Shown here one piece after another: positions 27,227-35,938 of a stretch of DNA of 64,000 nt; positions within the stretch are counted from its first letter, which is position 1; the number at the start of each line of letters is the position of its first letter. The notes under the pieces are model-generated. The model made no database searches. It saw nothing but the letters and a program-made list of their open reading frames with translations, and was not told where the DNA came from. The translations under genes and the position numbers were made by a program. Origin of the DNA: Methanoregulaceae archaeon UBA467 (GTDB lineage: Archaea > Halobacteriota > Methanomicrobia > Methanomicrobiales > Methanospirillaceae); assembly GCA_002503825.1 (NCBI GenBank), contig DASP01000014.1:1-64000 (forward strand), read 5' to 3'.

Positions 27227-27236
27227 CTTATATAAG
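27227..27236 (+). promoter_or_regulatory. TATA box for the TPR-receiver gene
   Basis: CTTATATAAG about 30 bases before a likely start near 27258. TGAGGG, a ribosome site, follows just before the ATG at 27267. Confidence 0.55.
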
Positions 27237-27266
27237 ATTAATCAATACTGATCAGTTGAGGGCATT

Positions 27267-29390
27267 ATGGATCGAAAATATACCATCATTTTCATATTGG
27301 TATGGCTTATAATCAGCATTATTATTGCATTATTCTTCTTCTTGCCGTTTATTTTCATCGCTATCGCGGTCCTCCTGATTCTTCTCGCCTATGATTTTTA
27401 CCAGAAGAGCAGGCCAGATGCAAAAGGAGCCATACCCGGAAGAGCTCAGCCCACCCCCGCTCCTCTTCCTTCCACACCGGTTCCTGACACCGGTGCCGGA
27501 CCGATGAAGGAACGCGAAACACCCCCGGTCCCTGAAGGAATACCAAAAGCTGCAGAAGACCTGAAAAAGAAAGGAAATGAATTTTTCAGGCAGAATAAAT
27601 TCGAAGACGCCATCCGGTGTTATGCTTCCGCCGTGGATATCGATCCCGGTTATATCGATGCATGGAACAACCTCGGCATGGCATTTTTAAAGACCGGAAA
27701 CGTGGACCTTGCCCGTCGCTGCAACGAAAAAGTAAAGGAATTAAAAAGCGCCGGGCCAGCCGAACCTGCACGGGAACCCGTTTCATCCCCGCCTGTTGTA
27801 CCGGAAGCACCGGTTCAGGTACAACACACCATCGTTCCCGAAGAAAAACCCAAAATACAAAAGCAGGAAGTGCCTGAAACAGGACCTGATACGATCAGCT
27901 TCCTCCGGGATGTCGCACGACCTCCCGGATATGGAAAAAAAGAGCAGGAATACAAGGAAGAGTCTGAAGCCGCTCTCCGGATCACCCGCGAGATCAAGGG
28001 CATCCCTGATATTCCAGCCGATATGGAACCGGACTGGAAAAATTTATTCAGCAGTGCCTCGGAGATACAGGTTCCCGGCGTGAAAGAGTCCGGGACCACA
28101 ACAGGAGAACCGGGATTAAAAGGAGCGCGAGCAGAGACCCCTGCATATGACAGGGTTATCCCCCCGCTGGAACGCAGAGAAGAACAGGTCACCAATCAGG
28201 TCAGCGACATTATTAAAGAGCCTGAAAATTTTTCAGACGAGCTACGAAAAGAAGAGACATCGCCTGTTTACGATGAAGCTGATACCGGGGCGGGTACCGT
28301 TCCGGCTGAACCTGAAATTATTCCGCCTGACGTACAGGCACACGCCGGATTACCGGTTCCCGCGAAAGAGGATATCTTACCCGGTCCTGCTCAGGAAGAA
28401 CCTGGAATTTCCCTCGAAGAGATCCCTGTCCACGTCACGGTGCCGGCTGCAACAGGTACCATTCCTGTGCCGGCCATGGAAGAGGAATTATTCCCCGATG
28501 ATTTCGATATCGAAATCCCGGGTCATGAAACCCTCATTCCCCCGGAAATTGAAGGTTTCCCTGAAGAGATTAGCGAATTTCTCACTCCCGGGCCTGAGAG
28601 TATTCCTGTAATCCCCGGAGAAGAAGCCCTGCGGGCTGTAGATGAGAAGATCCAGGATACTAAAGAAAAAATAACGGGGCCGGGGGTGAGTGCAGATAAA
28701 TCCATACCAGAGGTCCCGTTACCCCGCGAAGGACCCCCTGTGCCGGTGGAGGAAGAGAAAACCGGCACTACCGAAGTGCTGATGCCGCAGAAAGAGATTC
28801 AGCTGCCAGATACTGCCGTCCCGTTCAGGAAATCTGAAGGACCTTCCGTCGCAGGAGCTGATACTGCTGTCCGTAAACCGAAAGCCGAACGTTTCCCTCA
28901 GGAGAAAACCGGGGGAATTGAGCCATACGAACAGATGGTCGCCCACGGTTCCCTTTCAGAGCCGGGAAAAGCTGCCGGAACTGAATTGCAAATGCCCGGG
29001 GAGGTTCCGGAAAAAAAGATACTCATCGTCGACGATAACGATTACATCGTCACCGGCCTTGAACACATGCTCCGGAAAAACGGCTATCTCACTGCTTCGT
29101 GCAATACCGGTCAGGACGCACTCAATATCCTCGGGAATACAAAAATTGATGCGGTTCTCCTTGATTTGAATATGGAGCCGATGAGCGGGTGGCATCTTCT
29201 CGGGATAATGAGGTCTGATGTACGGATGAAGGAGATACCGGTGATAATATTTTCAGCAAAGGAGACGCTGCATGAAGAGGCATCGCGGACACCCTTAAAG
29301 ATCAGCGCATTCCTCTCAAAGCCTGTCAATACACGTCTCCTGCTGTCAGAACTGGAAAAAATCTTTACGGAAGACGAGTTCTCAACCTAG
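27267..29390 (+). CDS. Membrane-anchored TPR protein with C-terminal receiver domain
   Basis: A 707-aa protein of unusual design. Residues 6-43 form one or two membrane helices. About residues 88-150 form TPR-type helices (KKGNEFFRQNKFEDAIRCYA and AWNNLGMAFLKTGNVDLARR). A Pro/Glu-rich, apparently disordered tract follows to ~580, with many E-I/E-D and P-x-P runs. It ends in a full response-regulator receiver: acidic pair D589-D590, phospho-acceptor D633 (AVLLDLNM), S663, and K685 (FLSKPV). The receiver should be phosphorylated by a kinase such as the one at 30217, with the TPR part binding partners. Output unknown. Monocistronic with its own promoter. Confidence 0.85.
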   Translation: MDRKYTIIFILVWLIISIIIALFFFLPFIFIAIAVLLILLAYDFYQKSRPDAKGAIPGRAQPTPAPLPSTPVPDTGAGPMKERETPPVPEGIPKAAEDLKKKGNEFFRQNKFEDAIRCYASAVDIDPGYIDAWNNLGMAFLKTGNVDLARRCNEKVKELKSAGPAEPAREPVSSPPVVPEAPVQVQHTIVPEEKPKIQKQEVPETGPDTISFLRDVARPPGYGKKEQEYKEESEAALRITREIKGIPDIPADMEPDWKNLFSSASEIQVPGVKESGTTTGEPGLKGARAETPAYDRVIPPLERREEQVTNQVSDIIKEPENFSDELRKEETSPVYDEADTGAGTVPAEPEIIPPDVQAHAGLPVPAKEDILPGPAQEEPGISLEEIPVHVTVPAATGTIPVPAMEEELFPDDFDIEIPGHETLIPPEIEGFPEEISEFLTPGPESIPVIPGEEALRAVDEKIQDTKEKITGPGVSADKSIPEVPLPREGPPVPVEEEKTGTTEVLMPQKEIQLPDTAVPFRKSEGPSVAGADTAVRKPKAERFPQEKTGGIEPYEQMVAHGSLSEPGKAAGTELQMPGEVPEKKILIVDDNDYIVTGLEHMLRKNGYLTASCNTGQDALNILGNTKIDAVLLDLNMEPMSGWHLLGIMRSDVRMKEIPVIIFSAKETLHEEASRTPLKISAFLSKPVNTRLLLSELEKIFTEDEFST

Positions 29391-29746
29391 AAAGGTACTT
29401 TTTTCCCACGATCCCTTTTTTTTATATAATCACTCGTGTTATTATCCGGTCTTTTCTCTGTTTAGAATCCTCATCTCCACCATACGGGTTATCAAAACTG
29501 CTCCGGCTTTCTACTCTGATACTGCGCTGATACCAAAGGTGAATACGAAAATTCAGGCGCTGTCCAAATTTTCTTTGCACACGAATCATTGTACTCCGGG
29601 CACAGAACGTGTCATTCGCCCTTCGATTCGCGGTAATTACTACCCTGAACGCTTTTTATTACGTAAAACCGGATAGACAGATTATATCGGGGAATGCGAA
29701 TGTTGACATCCATGAACATCAGAATATGATTATACAGGATAGTTAC
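29391..29746. other. Intergenic with possible short extension of the next gene
   Basis: About 355 bases. The frame of the gene at 29747 is open back to 29609, but lacks a good start; the sequence also includes scattered AT-rich blocks. Confidence 0.35.
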
Positions 29747-30034
29747 ATGGGTATCTTTCGTTTTGAAAACAGGTACGCTGTTCCGACACGGGAACAGAGG
29801 GAACGGTACATGAAAGGAGAGTGCGAGGAGCACAGGTTTGGTCCTGACGACCAGATCCTGGTGATCGTCTACGACGAGGCGGTGTACATCAAGGATGATA
29901 TCGACGATGTCCGCATCCTTTTTACCGGAGCAAAAGAGAAGGAACGCGCCTACGAAGAAATAAACACTATCCTCCAGCTACACCAGCAGAAATCCGAACG
30001 GCAAAATCCGTTTAAATCCGGCGATGAAGAATAA
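29747..30034 (+). CDS. Hypothetical acidic protein, 95 aa
   Basis: A small soluble protein starting MGIFRFENRYAVPTREQRER. It contains a strand-rich core (DDQILVIVYDEAVYIKDDID) and a helical, charged tail. The ATG at 29747 follows AGGAT by seven bases; ATG 29726 and GTG 29609 are in-frame alternatives, giving up to 141 aa. No family recognised. It lies between two signalling genes, so a regulatory role is possible but unsupported. Confidence 0.5.
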   Translation: MGIFRFENRYAVPTREQRERYMKGECEEHRFGPDDQILVIVYDEAVYIKDDIDDVRILFTGAKEKERAYEEINTILQLHQQKSERQNPFKSGDEE

Positions 30035-30216
30035 AGTGCAAAATATTTTTAAAAAAATTCCTGTACCGGACAGGTGCGGATACCTCCCTGCAGGCAGGAT
30101 GCACCCGTGCCTTGCGCAGGGCCATCTCTTTGGATTCCCTGACTGCCTTTCCAGGAATCCGTGTTCCGCCATATTCCATTAGTAATATATAGATCCGGTT
30201 TCCACGTTAAGGGAGA

Positions 30217-31311
30217 ATGCAGCAGAATACCCGTGAAAATTGTAATAATACCGGGCGGGAGCCTGCTACATCTGAATCGTGGTGGACTGAATCAAGTTTT
30301 GCCAGGCCGTATGTCTTTGCCCTGCTCCTTTTTGCCGGCCTAATGCTTGAACTTATCATCCATATTTACCTGCATATTTCAGTTGTCTACACGCAGTTTT
30401 TTTACCTTATAGTTGTTATAACCGGTCTCTGGTATGGAAAAAAAGCAATCTGGATTGCATTATTCTTTGGTGTCACGCAGGTAAGTGTCAGCTGGATTAT
30501 AACCGGTACGGTACCGTACGAATCATTTATACGGGCCGGACTCCTCATCCTTGTTGCAGCAGTGGTCGGGAGTATTGTCGATCAGATGATCCTGTACCGG
30601 GATGCCTTACGAAACCAGTACCTCGAACTCACCGTATCAAAGAAGGCCTACGAGACGGCAAATAAAAAACTTCAGCTCCTCTCCGGTATCACGCGACATG
30701 ATATCCTGAACCAGCTCACCGTATTAATCGGGTACCTTGAAATGTCAAGGGATACCGTAACTGATCCTTCCCAGCAGGGATTTCTTGAGAAAGAACTGGC
30801 TGCAGCCGGAAATATCAGGCACCAGATAGAATTCACCAGGGATTATGACAATATCGGGGTCCGGGCTCCTGAATGGCATGGTGTATATGCGGGGATAGAT
30901 GCGGTTTGTAAAAATTACAAGGGCCTGGACCTTTCGTATAGTATAGATATCAACAATCTTGAGATTTATGCCGACCCTATGCTTGAGAAGATCTATGCAA
31001 ACCTGATCAACAATTCAATCATGCACGGGGAACATGTAACCAACATTCATTTTTCATATATACGGTCAGGAGATGGAGTAACACTTATTTACGAGGATAA
31101 TGGCACAGGTATTCCGGAAGGAAACAAGGAAAAGATCTTCCGGAAGGGATTTGGGAAAAATACCGGTTTTGGACTCTTTCTTTCGCGGGAGATCCTCTCT
31201 ATAACCGCGATGACGATAAAAGAGACAGGAATATATGGAAAAGGAGCACGGTTTGAGATTTCAGTCCCGGCCGAATCCTGCCGGTTTACAGTGACCCGGG
31301 ACAGGAACTGA
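30217..31311 (+). CDS. Membrane sensor histidine kinase
   Basis: A 364-aa kinase. Four helices (~31-125) form a membrane sensor with no large outer domain. A short coiled linker leads to the H-box TRHDILNQL (His161). The ATPase core has the N-box in NLINNSIMHG, the G1 box EDNGTGIPEG, and the G2 box GFGLFLSREIL. The FRKGFGKNTGFGLFLSRE stretch is a mark of methanogen-type kinases and recurs in the kinase at 45959. A likely cytoplasmic partner is the receiver at 27267, by proximity only. TATA-like AGTAATATATAG near 30181. Confidence 0.88.
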   Translation: MQQNTRENCNNTGREPATSESWWTESSFARPYVFALLLFAGLMLELIIHIYLHISVVYTQFFYLIVVITGLWYGKKAIWIALFFGVTQVSVSWIITGTVPYESFIRAGLLILVAAVVGSIVDQMILYRDALRNQYLELTVSKKAYETANKKLQLLSGITRHDILNQLTVLIGYLEMSRDTVTDPSQQGFLEKELAAAGNIRHQIEFTRDYDNIGVRAPEWHGVYAGIDAVCKNYKGLDLSYSIDINNLEIYADPMLEKIYANLINNSIMHGEHVTNIHFSYIRSGDGVTLIYEDNGTGIPEGNKEKIFRKGFGKNTGFGLFLSREILSITAMTIKETGIYGKGARFEISVPAESCRFTVTRDRN

Positions 31312-31618
31312 ACCGGCCTGTCATGACCGGCGGTTCGGCATTTTCTTTCCGGGATGAAAGAGAAGCTGATGCACGGACACCCGATAAACAAATTCACTCA
31401 TTATTCATGGAGTAAATGCCGTCACGGGGTCCTGGCCTGAATAAGATGCCGGAATCCGATTAATTTTTATTCCGCCTGCATAAACCGGCAGTAAATTAAA
31501 AAAATGGATATCAGGGAACTATCAGCGGGGTAAGGGACTGATATTCCTGGAATTTCATCCGCTCGCGGGTTCTTATTTTCAGCCACACCAGGGTTCATAT
31601 TCCGAAATTCCGGCGCTG

Positions 31619-33097
31619 TTATCTCCTCTTCCGGTCAGTACATTCAAAATCGATGTACCCCTTCCAGGGATTGGTGCTGAGCAGCCGGACAACGACCTTC
31701 TGGCCGACTTTCAGACCGTATTCACCTTTCATTACCCTTCCCTCGACAGGTGGGGAGATAAGCCGGACATACGTCCCCTTCTCTGCAGCTCCGGTAACGA
31801 TGGCATCAAATATATCACCGATACTGTCTTTCAGAAGCACTGCCGCTGCAGATTTTAGCATAAACCGCTCGGCCTTCTGGGATGATTTATCGCGGTCGGT
31901 CAGCCAGGACGCGAGTTCGTCAAGTTCCTTCTTCCGGTACGGGACAGGTTTGTTGTCAAGCACCGATTTGAGGAGACGCTGGTTGATTATATCAACGTAC
32001 CTCCGGTTCGGGGCGGTCGAATGGGTATAATCCATGACGGCCAGTGCAAAGTGACCGATTGGGACGTCACCCGGCGTATATGCCACGTATTCGCCCGGAC
32101 CCATCAGTTTCACGATCGTCAGCGACAGGTCAGGGAACCGCTCAGGATCGGCTTCCCGCCGTCTGTCAAGGAAGATGGCAAGTGCCTTTGAATCAGGATC
32201 TGCCGGGAGGTGCGTACCATACTCTGCAGCGGTCCCGACGATGCCGTCCCAGTTTTTCGGGACCCTGACTATCCGCTGGATCATGGGAATGCCTGCATCG
32301 CCGAGGCGTTTTACCATCGTCTGGTTTGCTGCGACCATGAGCTCCTCGATGATTGACCTGGCCGGGTTCTGTCGCTGGACGACAAGCTCCCTGACCTGTC
32401 CGTTCTCCATCACGGCTTCGGCTTCAAGGGTCTCGAGGTCCAGGGCACCCTGCTCCATCCTTCGGGCACGAAGCCGGCGTGTGACCTCGGCCTGCAGGAG
32501 TATCTGGGCTTCGAGCCCGGGTACGTTCATGATCGTTTCGGGTACAGGGCCGGTCCCTTCCAGCCATTCGCCGACCTGCTCGTACACCAGTTTTGCCCGG
32601 TTCTGAACAACGGCACGGTAAATATCACCGTGACGGACAGTGCCGTCAGGGAGGACCCCATATTCGATGACCATCGCCCTCTTCTCTCCGCCCGGGAGAA
32701 GTGATGATATCCCCTTTGAGAGCTGGTCCGGAAGCATCGGGAATGTCTCGACGCCAAGGTAGACCGAGGTCCCGTTATGGGACGCATGACGGTCGGCCGG
32801 GCTCCCTTTCCTGACATAGTAGTCAACGTCTGCAATTGCGACCTTTACCTGCACCTCATCTCCGGATACCCCCTCGCAGTATTCAATCTGGTCAAGGTCC
32901 ATGGAGTCTGAATTATCGATAGACGACCAGAGAAGACCGGTCAGGTCCCGCGTATCCTTCCGGTCACCGCGGGGAGGGTTCTCCTCCATCTCGCGGGCTT
33001 CCCTCACCACCGCATCGGGAAAATCAGGACTGAACCCGTACTTTCTCATGACATCGCGTGCGATTGCCTTTAAGTCCACCTCGTTCTCTTTTTTCAT
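31619..33097 (-). CDS. RNB-domain 3'-5' exoribonuclease (RNase R/II type)
   Basis: A 492-aa single-strand RNA exonuclease. The catalytic RNB start SSIDNSDSMDLDQIEY supplies the metal-binding aspartates. Further signatures are TFPMLPDQLSKGISSLLPGG, RSIIEELMVAANQTM and HSTAPNRRYVDIINQRLL. It ends in a short S1-like strand region (KVGQKVVVRLLSTNPWKGYI). It lacks the N-terminal cold-shock domains of bacterial RNase R. The start is set at 33097 (M-K-K-E-N-E-V-D), with AGGA upstream; the frame extending to 33250 runs into a dispersed repeat and is not coding. Confidence 0.87.
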   Translation of the reverse strand: MKKENEVDLKAIARDVMRKYGFSPDFPDAVVREAREMEENPPRGDRKDTRDLTGLLWSSIDNSDSMDLDQIEYCEGVSGDEVQVKVAIADVDYYVRKGSPADRHASHNGTSVYLGVETFPMLPDQLSKGISSLLPGGEKRAMVIEYGVLPDGTVRHGDIYRAVVQNRAKLVYEQVGEWLEGTGPVPETIMNVPGLEAQILLQAEVTRRLRARRMEQGALDLETLEAEAVMENGQVRELVVQRQNPARSIIEELMVAANQTMVKRLGDAGIPMIQRIVRVPKNWDGIVGTAAEYGTHLPADPDSKALAIFLDRRREADPERFPDLSLTIVKLMGPGEYVAYTPGDVPIGHFALAVMDYTHSTAPNRRYVDIINQRLLKSVLDNKPVPYRKKELDELASWLTDRDKSSQKAERFMLKSAAAVLLKDSIGDIFDAIVTGAAEKGTYVRLISPPVEGRVMKGEYGLKVGQKVVVRLLSTNPWKGYIDFECTDRKRR

Positions 33098-33148
33098 GGT
33101 CCTGCCAGAGTGGTTCATTTCAGTGCATACATAGTTTTTGGAAATTTC

Positions 33149-33414
33149 GCTCTGTTGAAAACCCTTCCCGCATCCCATTATTCCTCTTTTCCCGCACTCT
33201 TCATTGCGACACTCCGGAGGCTGATTCCCCGCTGTATGCATGTGACCCATAATGCGATAGCGTCAGTCGCTTCGTTCTTTTAAAAAATAACAGAATCCCA
33301 ATCAACCCTGCCCACAGGATAATGCCCGGGGTCTGGGCAGGGAGGTGTGAGAACTCCTCCTTTCAGAGAAATGGTTTGAACATGTTTTTTCGAAATACAC
33401 ATTCCAACAAAGCC
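33149..33414 (+). repeat. 265-bp dispersed repeat, copy 2
   Basis: Begins GCTCTGTTGAAAACCC and ends CAACAAAGCC. It sits 52 bases upstream of the RNase start codon and occupies most of the gap to the MBL gene, so it could carry or disturb the RNase promoter. Homologous along its length to copies at 20712 and 39556. Confidence 0.75.
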
Positions 33415-33602
33415 GGAAATTAAGTAATTGCAGACGCAATACCCCGGCCATCACCATTGGTGGTCAGTCATCGATGAGATTGAATAGTGCCCGTTTCGAA
33501 ACTTAGTGAAGCAAAATAATTCCCTTTCATGAAATCTGATACTACACATCTCAGCGTTACCAGAAAAGAACACTTTTAACCAGAGGGCCTGAATAGTATT
33601 TG

Positions 33603-34418
33603 ATGAGTCTCCTGACCGTCACCATACTCGTAGAAAATACCACCCTGCCGGGTACCGGCCTGACTCCGGAAGACGGCTTTTCTGCTTACATTGAAGCAGA
33701 CGGGACCAGCATACTGTTCGATACGGGACAGTCAGGGATATTCCTTGAGAATGCAAAAAAACTTGGGATCAATCTAAATCCTGATTACCTCGTATTATCG
33801 CACGGGCACAGGGACCATACCGGGGGGCTTGCGGCTCTTTCAGATACGACTTTCCCACAACCCCCGGTCTGTATCGGCCACCCGCACCTCTTTTATCGAA
33901 AGTTTAAGAAAGGGAGTGAATTCGGCATCCCTGTCACTGAAGAGGCTCTTTCACGGATCTGTACACTCAGGCTCACAAAAGAACCGGTGTGGCTTTCTGA
34001 AAATCTTCTCTTCCTCGGGGAGATCCCCCGTCGTCACGGGCATGAGCTTCCCGAAGCGGGCAGGGTCGTCCTTATCGATGGTAAAGAAGTCCCGGATCTG
34101 CTTCCCGACGACACCGCCCTCGTGTACCGGTCTCCCGGGGGCCAGGTTATTATTTCCGGATGTGCACACAGCGGGATCTGCAATATTATCGATCAGGCGA
34201 TCCGTGTCACCGGCACCGGGGAGGTTGCAGCGGTCATTGGAGGAATCCACCTTTATACTTCTGATAAGGAGAGGATAGCTGCTACCGGGGAATTCTTCAG
34301 GGAAAAAGGTGTGAAGGCATTGTACCTCTGCCATTGCACCGGCAGCACTGCAATCAGTACCTTTTCCCGTTCCCTTCCGGTGAAACCCTGCGGGTGCGGG
34401 TGCAGGATCACTATCTGA
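33603..34418 (+). CDS. Metallo-beta-lactamase-fold hydrolase
   Basis: A 271-aa protein with the MBL signature HGHRDHTGG (around residue 64), a C-terminal CAHSGICN and the tail G-G-I-H-L-Y and CHCTGS with clustered Cys/His. It matches the group that includes the methanopterin ribofuranosylaminobenzene-phosphate synthase-like hydrolases. The C-terminal C-G-C-G-C-R-I is unusual. ATG 33603 is used (a TTG at 33600 is adjacent); no ribosome site, so it may be leaderless. Substrate unknown. Confidence 0.83.
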   Translation: MSLLTVTILVENTTLPGTGLTPEDGFSAYIEADGTSILFDTGQSGIFLENAKKLGINLNPDYLVLSHGHRDHTGGLAALSDTTFPQPPVCIGHPHLFYRKFKKGSEFGIPVTEEALSRICTLRLTKEPVWLSENLLFLGEIPRRHGHELPEAGRVVLIDGKEVPDLLPDDTALVYRSPGGQVIISGCAHSGICNIIDQAIRVTGTGEVAAVIGGIHLYTSDKERIAATGEFFREKGVKALYLCHCTGSTAISTFSRSLPVKPCGCGCRITI

Positions 34419-34897
34419 CCGGTATTCCCCGGGGATCTGTAATCCGCAGATCATCCATTATCTGCTGCGTATAACCTGCATGTCTTTCCTTTTTAAAAAT
34501 CGAGCTACAGATATCACTTTCACCCCGCTCACGAGGCGGGTTAAAATGCCAGTCTGGGTAACGGGTATATGTCACACCACTGGAAATTCCTGGTGTGACA
34601 CGCTAGGGGTAATGAACCAATCTCTTTTAGGGCCGGGCAAAGAGCACATCACCGAGGGCCCGGCCCTCACTAAAACCCTGGACACTCCTGGTTTATCTTA
34701 AATTCATCTTTTCCTTGTCCTGACCTGTATTGGTGTGTCCATACCTGAAAAGTTAATTCAGGAGGCCCGATTTTCACAGGAGGGACTATTACCCTTCACG
34801 AAGACGTAACCTGAGAGAAGGAAACAGGGTCCATCATATCAGTTGTTCCCTTCAACAGCAATTATCGTGACCGTTCATCAGAACAGGAGTAAATAAG
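34419..34897 (+). other. 480-base intergenic region with three hairpins
   Basis: CCCGC-7-GCGGG (34524-34540), a perfect 10-bp inverted repeat TGTCACACCA/TGGTGTGACA (34570-34600), and a second perfect one AGGGCCGGGC/GCCCGGCCCT (34629-34667). An open frame at 34480-34701 crosses them but shows no family. It may be a structured RNA or a decayed element. Ribosome site AGGAG at 34884-34888 serves the next gene. Confidence 0.4.
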
Positions 34898-35068
34898 ATG
34901 GAAATGAAAAAAACCTGTGATGTATGTGGGAAAGAAGCGATCGGCATGCAGATTATGGGCTGCTGTAGTTCAACCCTCTGTGAAGAGCATGCTGATGCAC
35001 ATTTAAAAGAGATGAAACCCGGTGAAAAGAAGGAGTGGGGCGTCTGCTATTTCTATCGTTTTGAATGA
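34898..35068 (+). CDS. Small zinc-finger-like protein, 56 aa
   Basis: Starts MEMKKTCDVCGKEAIGMQIM, then G-C-C-S-S-T-L-C-E-E-H, and ends W-G-V-C-Y-F-Y-R-F-E. Cys7/Cys10 with Cys22/23, Cys28 and His31 can form a treble-clef or B-box-like zinc site. AGGAG nine bases upstream supports the start. Compact, with no membrane part. Function unknown; small zinc proteins of this kind are common in methanogens. Confidence 0.65.
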   Translation: MEMKKTCDVCGKEAIGMQIMGCCSSTLCEEHADAHLKEMKPGEKKEWGVCYFYRFE

Positions 35069-35357
35069 ATAACGGAAATATCCCCGTGTTTTTGAAGTTA
35101 TTTTACTGCCCGGACAGGAATATGCATTCCCGCTCAGGGCAGCGATTTTAGGGGCAGCCTGCCATTCGTGCCGTCAATCCGGATATGGTAGCTCCTCCGG
35201 GCCTGCTGGCGATAATATGTTTTTAAAATTTCACTCTGATAAATATTTTTTCTTCATCGGCGACTGTCGTCAATGAGAGTCTTTACTGAATACGCCCGGC
35301 ATCCCTTTTTATATTATTGCAGAACGTACCGGGCGGTATAAATTTTTCAGTAAATGC

Positions 35358-35555
35358 CTATTCACTTTTTTTCTCTGCCATTTTCTTTATCTTTGCGTTG
35401 ATATTTTTGCTGTTCTTCATGCGGTGCCATTCTTCATTGCTCATCCCCATGAAAAAGCCGCACGATGAGCATTTGAGCCATATCTCGTATTTGTCAGGGA
35501 ATTCGGCAACCAATGTTGATTTTCCGCATTTCGGGCAGGCGTATGTTTTTTCCAT
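35358..35555 (-). CDS. Small zinc-ribbon protein, 65 aa
   Basis: MEKTYACPKCGKSTLVAEFP opens with a C-P-x-C knuckle; a second (L-K-C-S-S-C-G-F-F) follows ~20 residues later, completing one zinc ribbon. The C-terminal half is lysine-rich and helical (MKNSKNINAKIKKMAEKK). AGGAGT lies nine bases before the ATG at 35555. The frame back to 35645 is not needed. Likely a nucleic-acid-binding or adaptor protein. Confidence 0.68.
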   Translation of the reverse strand: MEKTYACPKCGKSTLVAEFPDKYEIWLKCSSCGFFMGMSNEEWHRMKNSKNINAKIKKMAEKKSE

Positions 35556-35938
35556 ACTGTGGTACTCCTGAAAGAGTGATCTCCTCCTGATAAAAAAACT
35601 GTGACGGTTTGATAACGAAAAGATGTCCTCATTCAATATCTGCAAAACAGCGAGGCAGCCTTTTTATCAGATGTTTTATGATATCAGAAGGTAGGTTTTC
35701 AGCAGGAATCGCTTGGGAAAACAGGGCCCTCAAACTGGGAAATGTGAGTAGTTAACAGCTGCTTTCGCTGAAATAGTCGGGGCTTATGCCCATGATCGTA
35801 TGTTTGCGTCCCCATTATGCGACAGGAGCCATGCGAAGCGATATAAAAAAAATGGCTTTCACATCAAACCCTTCCTGAACTCTGATAATTCCTGATAAAT
35901 TATTGATTTGGGAAATTGAACAAAACATGTGAAAAAAA

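Noticed and set aside
33098..33250. Longer N-terminus for the RNase
   Set aside because: The extension runs into repeat copy 2; ATG 33097 has a ribosome site and starts the conserved part.
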